Positions 6,690 through 9,281 of a DNA stretch of 9,281 nt are shown here, in pieces. Below the pieces are notes generated by a model that did not search any database, had not been told where the DNA came from, and saw only the letters and a list, made by a program, of their open reading frames with translations. Positions within the stretch are counted from its first letter, which is position 1. Each line of letters begins with the position of its first letter. Source of the stretch: Bifidobacteriaceae bacterium. GTDB taxonomy: Bacteria > Actinomycetota > Actinomycetes > Actinomycetales > WQXJ01. Position numbers and translations under genes: made by a program. Where the stretch lies: contig JAITLE010000228.1 in NCBI GenBank assembly GCA_031278075.1, forward strand, positions 1 through 9,281, in the 5' to 3' direction.

Positions 6690-7490
6690 ATGGGCGACCA
6701 ACCAGCGATCCTTGCCTTGAGGCTCGCCGGACCGCTCCAAGCCTGGGGGAGACCCAGCGAGGCGAACCGTCGCGAAACTGCGAGCGCGCCGAGCAAGGCC
6801 GGCATCGTCGGCTTGCTTGCCGCGGCCCGAGGCATCCGACGGTGGGAACCGATCGACGACTTGGTGGGCCTGCGGCTCGGCGTGAGGATCGACCAGCCCG
6901 GCCTGTTGCTGCGCGACTATCACACGGTCTCCGAGTCGGTCTCCCACCTGCCGCTTCTGTCCGTGGCAGTCGACGCCAAGGGACGTCAGAGGCGGACAAG
7001 CCCGAAGAAGTTCACGGGCGTGACACAACGGTTCTACCTCCAAGATGCGGTTTTCGTTGTCTGCGTGCAGGGTGTCTCTTCCTTGATCGGTTCCTTGGCC
7101 GATGCCGTCGCGCGCCCGGCCTTTCCTCTGGCGCTTGGCAGGCGCTCTTGTGTCCCCACTCAGCCGATCCTGCTCGGACCGTCCGCCACGGATCGCGTGT
7201 GGCACGGTTCCTCTCTGCTCGAAGTGCTGTGCCGTGTGCCTTGGCAGGGGTGGACGAAGGATCGGGTGTCGTCCGGCGATGACGTTTGCCGCCGCGTGCC
7301 GGCTGTTGTCGACGCCGATGTCGCTCCTGAAGGGTACGTCGAAACGGTCAATGACGTCCCCACGTCCTTCGACCAGCGGAATCGGACCTTCGGCTATCGG
7401 GATGTGAGCCACATCTGGGTAGATGTCCCAGCAGCGCCGGACTCCAAGCCGGCCGCCGTTCATGGATTCGCATACTTGGGAGGGAGTTGA
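6690..7490 (+). CDS. cas5e: Cascade subunit Cas5e (CasD)
   Basis: Cas5e caps the 5' handle of the crRNA and joins Cse1 to the Cas7e backbone. In type I-E it does not itself process RNA. The 266 residues show the family pattern: LALRLAGPLQAWG (8-20) forming the first strand and turn of the RAMP fold, RRETASAPSKAGIVGLLAAA (27-46), LGVRIDQPG (63-71) with LLRDYHTV (73-80), QRFYLQDAVFVV (113-124) and the FPLALGRRSC motif (145-154). The start has only a weak Shine-Dalgarno sequence (GAG, 6 bases upstream) and lies 2 bases after the cas7e stop, so it probably depends on ribosomes finishing cas7e. It ends 1 base before cas6e. Confidence 0.95.
   Translation: MGDQPAILALRLAGPLQAWGRPSEANRRETASAPSKAGIVGLLAAARGIRRWEPIDDLVGLRLGVRIDQPGLLLRDYHTVSESVSHLPLLSVAVDAKGRQRRTSPKKFTGVTQRFYLQDAVFVVCVQGVSSLIGSLADAVARPAFPLALGRRSCVPTQPILLGPSATDRVWHGSSLLEVLCRVPWQGWTKDRVSSGDDVCRRVPAVVDADVAPEGYVETVNDVPTSFDQRNRTFGYRDVSHIWVDVPAAPDSKPAAVHGFAYLGGS
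7478..7486 (+). promoter_or_regulatory. Ribosome binding site deciding the cas6e start
   Basis: GGGAGGGAG lies 5 bases before ATG 7492, the strongest Shine-Dalgarno sequence seen in the window. The frame is open to 7423 inside cas5e, but that earlier start has no family support. Confidence 0.75.
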
Positions 7491-7491
7491 C

Positions 7492-8241
7492 ATGCCTTGG
7501 CTGTCTGATGTGCCCATCAATCCGCTTCGTCGGCGCGGTCGCGAGATGTTGGCGAACCCTCATGTGACCCATGGAATGGTTTGCCAAGCCCTGGCGGACC
7601 CTGTACGTCAGCGGACGCTGTGGCGGTTTGAGCTCGATCCGCGGCGCGCACATTTGATCGTCCTGACTGAATCGAAGCCGTCGTGGGCCCACGTGATCGA
7701 GTCCGCGGGTTGGGAGGACGCCGACGGGGCAGAGGCTCGGATCGCCTCCCTCGAGCCGCTCCTCGCGCTCGTGGTGTTGGGCAGGCAGTTTTCCTTCAAG
7801 GTTTGCGTCAATCCAGTGTCCGCGACACAGAAGCCGGAAGGGGCGGCCCTGGCATCCCGGATTGAACGGGCCCGCGCAGAATCCGGCGGCAGAGTCCGAG
7901 GTGCTCGTGTGGCGCAGAGAACAGCCGCTCAGCAGACGAACTGGTTCCTCGCGCGGGTTGCGGGCTGGGGCTTCAAGATCCCTCCGGTGGAGGGCCCGCT
8001 GGTCGAATCCGGCGCGCCGGATCTGATTCTCGGAGCGCGTCGGACTATGACGTTTTGGAAGGGAGGCTCCGCGCCGGTCCCTGTCACGCTTTCTACGGCC
8101 ACTTTCACCGGGCGCCTCGAGATCATCGACCCGGTGTTGTTCCGAACTTCTCTCCTCGAGGGAATCGGCCGGGCTCGCGCGTACGGGTGTGGGCTGATCA
8201 CGTTGGGACCGCCGAACGAACCCAGCAGCCTTGATGGCTGA
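7492..8241 (+). CDS. cas6e: CRISPR RNA endoribonuclease Cas6e (CasE)
   Basis: Cas6e is the metal-independent RNase that cuts precursor crRNA at the repeat hairpin and stays bound to the 3' handle in Cascade. The 249 residues contain two ferredoxin-like halves. The start MPWLSDVPINP and the segment ANPHVTHGMV (21-30) align with Thermus Cas6e, placing H27 at the catalytic His (H26 there). The position of its Tyr23 is H24 here; other actinobacterial proteins also vary at that site. RVAQRTAAQQTNWFLARV (139-156) and the C-terminal glycine-rich loop GIGRARAYGCGLITLG (224-239) are strong Cas6e signatures. The last codons overlap cas1e by 8 bases (ATGGCTGA). Confidence 0.96.
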   Translation: MPWLSDVPINPLRRRGREMLANPHVTHGMVCQALADPVRQRTLWRFELDPRRAHLIVLTESKPSWAHVIESAGWEDADGAEARIASLEPLLALVVLGRQFSFKVCVNPVSATQKPEGAALASRIERARAESGGRVRGARVAQRTAAQQTNWFLARVAGWGFKIPPVEGPLVESGAPDLILGARRTMTFWKGGSAPVPVTLSTATFTGRLEIIDPVLFRTSLLEGIGRARAYGCGLITLGPPNEPSSLDG

Positions 8242-9229
8242 CCCGTGGTGGCGCACGACGCCGTTGGATCTTCAACGCGTCTCCGACAGGATTTCTTCGC
8301 TTTACGTTGAGCGTTGCCACATCGATCGCGACGAGAACGCGGTCGTCGTGGTCAATCGGCGCCGTGCCGTCCGGGTGCCAGCGGCCATGCTGGCGACGTT
8401 GCTTCTCGGCCCGGGAACACGTGCCACTCACGCGGCCATCACCCTGCTGGCCGACTCGGGCACCGCCGTCTGCTGGGTGGGGGAGCGCGGTGTCCGCTTC
8501 TATGCGGCAAGCGTCGGGACCGCACGGGGATCGGCCACGCTCCAGAAACAAGCGTGGCTGGTGACGCGGGCAACTGAACGTCTGAGGGTGGCCAGGTCCA
8601 TGTATCAGATGCGCTTCCCGGGCGAAGACGTGTCCGAATTGACGATGCGGCAATTGCGGGGCAGGGAGGGCGCGAGGATTCGTGCTGTTTACCGCGAGCA
8701 TTCCAAGCGCACTGGTGTCGCCTGGACGCGCCGTGAGTACAAGCCTGGGGAGGCATTCGCCGCCGGCGACGATGTCAATCGTCTGCTTTCGGCCGGCAAC
8801 GCCTGCCTCTATGGGCTTTGCCACGCCGCGATCGTCGGCATAGGCGCAAGCCCTGGGCTCGGGTTCGTCCACGTCGGGAGCGCTGTCTCGTTCGTCTTGG
8901 ACGTCGCGGACTTGTACAAGACCGAATCCTCTATCCCATTGGCTTTCGACCTGGCGGCCTCCGGCGCCGTAGACGAGCGAGACATGCGACTGGCCATCCG
9001 TGATTACGTGCGGTCCAGCAAGCTTCTGGCTCGAGCCGTCGCGGATATCCAAGCCCTGTTGGATGTCGACCCTAAGGCGGCAGGCGCTGATCTGAACGAG
9101 TTGTGGGACGACGGCGACGCGACAGTGCCGGGTGGAGCCAACTGGTCGCCAGCAAGTCCCGCATACGCCGAGATCGTGGACGACGACGACGCCGTCTCAC
9201 CGTACGGTCTGGCGGAGGAAATCTCATGA
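8234..9229 (+). CDS. cas1e: CRISPR integrase Cas1e
   Basis: Cas1e is the integrase that, with Cas2e, captures prespacers and inserts them at the leader end of the array by two transesterifications. The metal-binding catalytic residues are visible: E145 in QLRGREG (140-146), H213 in GFVHVGS (210-216) and D226 in SFVLDVADLYK (219-229), with D223 beside it. These match the E. coli E141/H208/D221 set. The N-terminal beta domain (about 1-95) and helical C-terminal domain are both present. The conserved end (LWD at 290-292, then G301-A302-N303) is followed by a tail of about 28 residues containing four Asp in a row (316-319). ATG 8234 was chosen over TTG 8231; there is no clear Shine-Dalgarno sequence, so re-initiation from the overlapping cas6e stop is likely. 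Its stop overlaps cas2e by 4 bases. Confidence 0.97.
   Translation: MADPWWRTTPLDLQRVSDRISSLYVERCHIDRDENAVVVVNRRRAVRVPAAMLATLLLGPGTRATHAAITLLADSGTAVCWVGERGVRFYAASVGTARGSATLQKQAWLVTRATERLRVARSMYQMRFPGEDVSELTMRQLRGREGARIRAVYREHSKRTGVAWTRREYKPGEAFAAGDDVNRLLSAGNACLYGLCHAAIVGIGASPGLGFVHVGSAVSFVLDVADLYKTESSIPLAFDLAASGAVDERDMRLAIRDYVRSSKLLARAVADIQALLDVDPKAAGADLNELWDDGDATVPGGANWSPASPAYAEIVDDDDAVSPYGLAEEIS
9214..9220 (+). promoter_or_regulatory. Ribosome binding site of cas2e
   Basis: GGAGGAA lies 5 bases before ATG 9226, within the last codons of cas1e. It supports this start for cas2e. Confidence 0.7.
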
Positions 9230-9281
9230 CGGTTGTGGTGCTGATCGCCGCGCCGCCGGGCCTGAGGGGACACCTGACCAG
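9226..9281 (+). CDS. cas2e: Cas2e, 5' part only
   Basis: Only the first 18 codons lie in the window: MTVVVLIAAPPGLRGHLT. This matches the typical Cas2e start (MTV-hydrophobic run, then P-GLRG-LTR). Cas2e forms the central dimer of the Cas1-Cas2 integration complex. The ATG overlaps the cas1e stop (ATGA), and a strong Shine-Dalgarno sequence precedes it. The truncation comes from the window edge and is not a sign of a broken gene. Confidence 0.9.
   Translation, partial: MTVVVLIAAPPGLRGHLT

Noticed and set aside
6363..7520. 385-residue open frame on the - strand across cas7e, cas5e and the cas6e start
   Set aside because: It lies antisense to clear, conserved Cas proteins, shows no domain and has no supporting start site. 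Long antisense frames are normal in G+C-rich coding DNA.
7348..8256. 302-residue open frame on the - strand across cas6e
   Set aside because: It is antisense to a well-supported cas6e with both His and the glycine-rich loop; no domain is visible.
1..9281. CRISPR array
   Set aside because: I looked for regularly spaced repeats of about 28-29 bases with the type I-E hairpin and saw none; the array is probably outside the window.

Overview
The window holds a nearly complete type I-E CRISPR-Cas operon, with all genes on the + strand in the order cas3 - casA(cse1) - casB(cse2) - cas7e - cas5e - cas6e - cas1e - cas2e. The window ends 56 bases into cas2e. The DNA is G+C-rich (about two thirds by eye), with strongly G/C-biased third codon positions. 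The protein sequences have an actinobacterial type I-E flavour, for example the Cas7e N-terminus with its LPPNNLNRDDTG segment and the Cas6e start. A high-GC actinobacterium is therefore the likely host, but the genus cannot be fixed from this window.

Layout. Bases 1-148 are a non-coding leader with one modest G+C-rich hairpin. cas3 (149 or 194 to 3049) encodes the HD nuclease/SF2 helicase. A 208-base interval (3050-3257) separates it from casA; this is the longest gap in the operon and contains its most A+T-rich patch. It also contains a 68-codon open frame with a good Shine-Dalgarno sequence, whose stop overlaps the casA start. From casA on, the genes are packed: casA/casB and cas6e/cas1e overlap by 8 bases, cas1e/cas2e overlap by 4, cas7e/cas5e are 2 bases apart and cas5e/cas6e 1 base apart. 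Only casB/cas7e leaves a 45-base gap. No CRISPR array lies in the window; it would be expected beyond cas2e or upstream of base 1.

How the genes work together (established for type I-E). Cas6e cuts the precursor crRNA. Cas5e, the Cas7e backbone, Casse2 (CasB) and Cse1 (CasA) assemble with the crRNA into Cascade, which finds PAM-flanked target DNA. Cse1 then recruits Cas3, which nicks and degrades the target. Cas1e and Cas2e insert new spacers.

The system itself is a known type, not a new one. The points that deserve a second look are: a tryptophan in place of the usual first arginine of helicase motif VI in Cas3 (possible loss of ATPase function); the small frame between cas3 and casA, which is in frame with cas3; a 14-codon mini-frame and a palindrome at the cas7e ribosome-binding site; an acidic C-terminal tail on Cas1e; and TTA codons, of which I found five in cas3 and casA.
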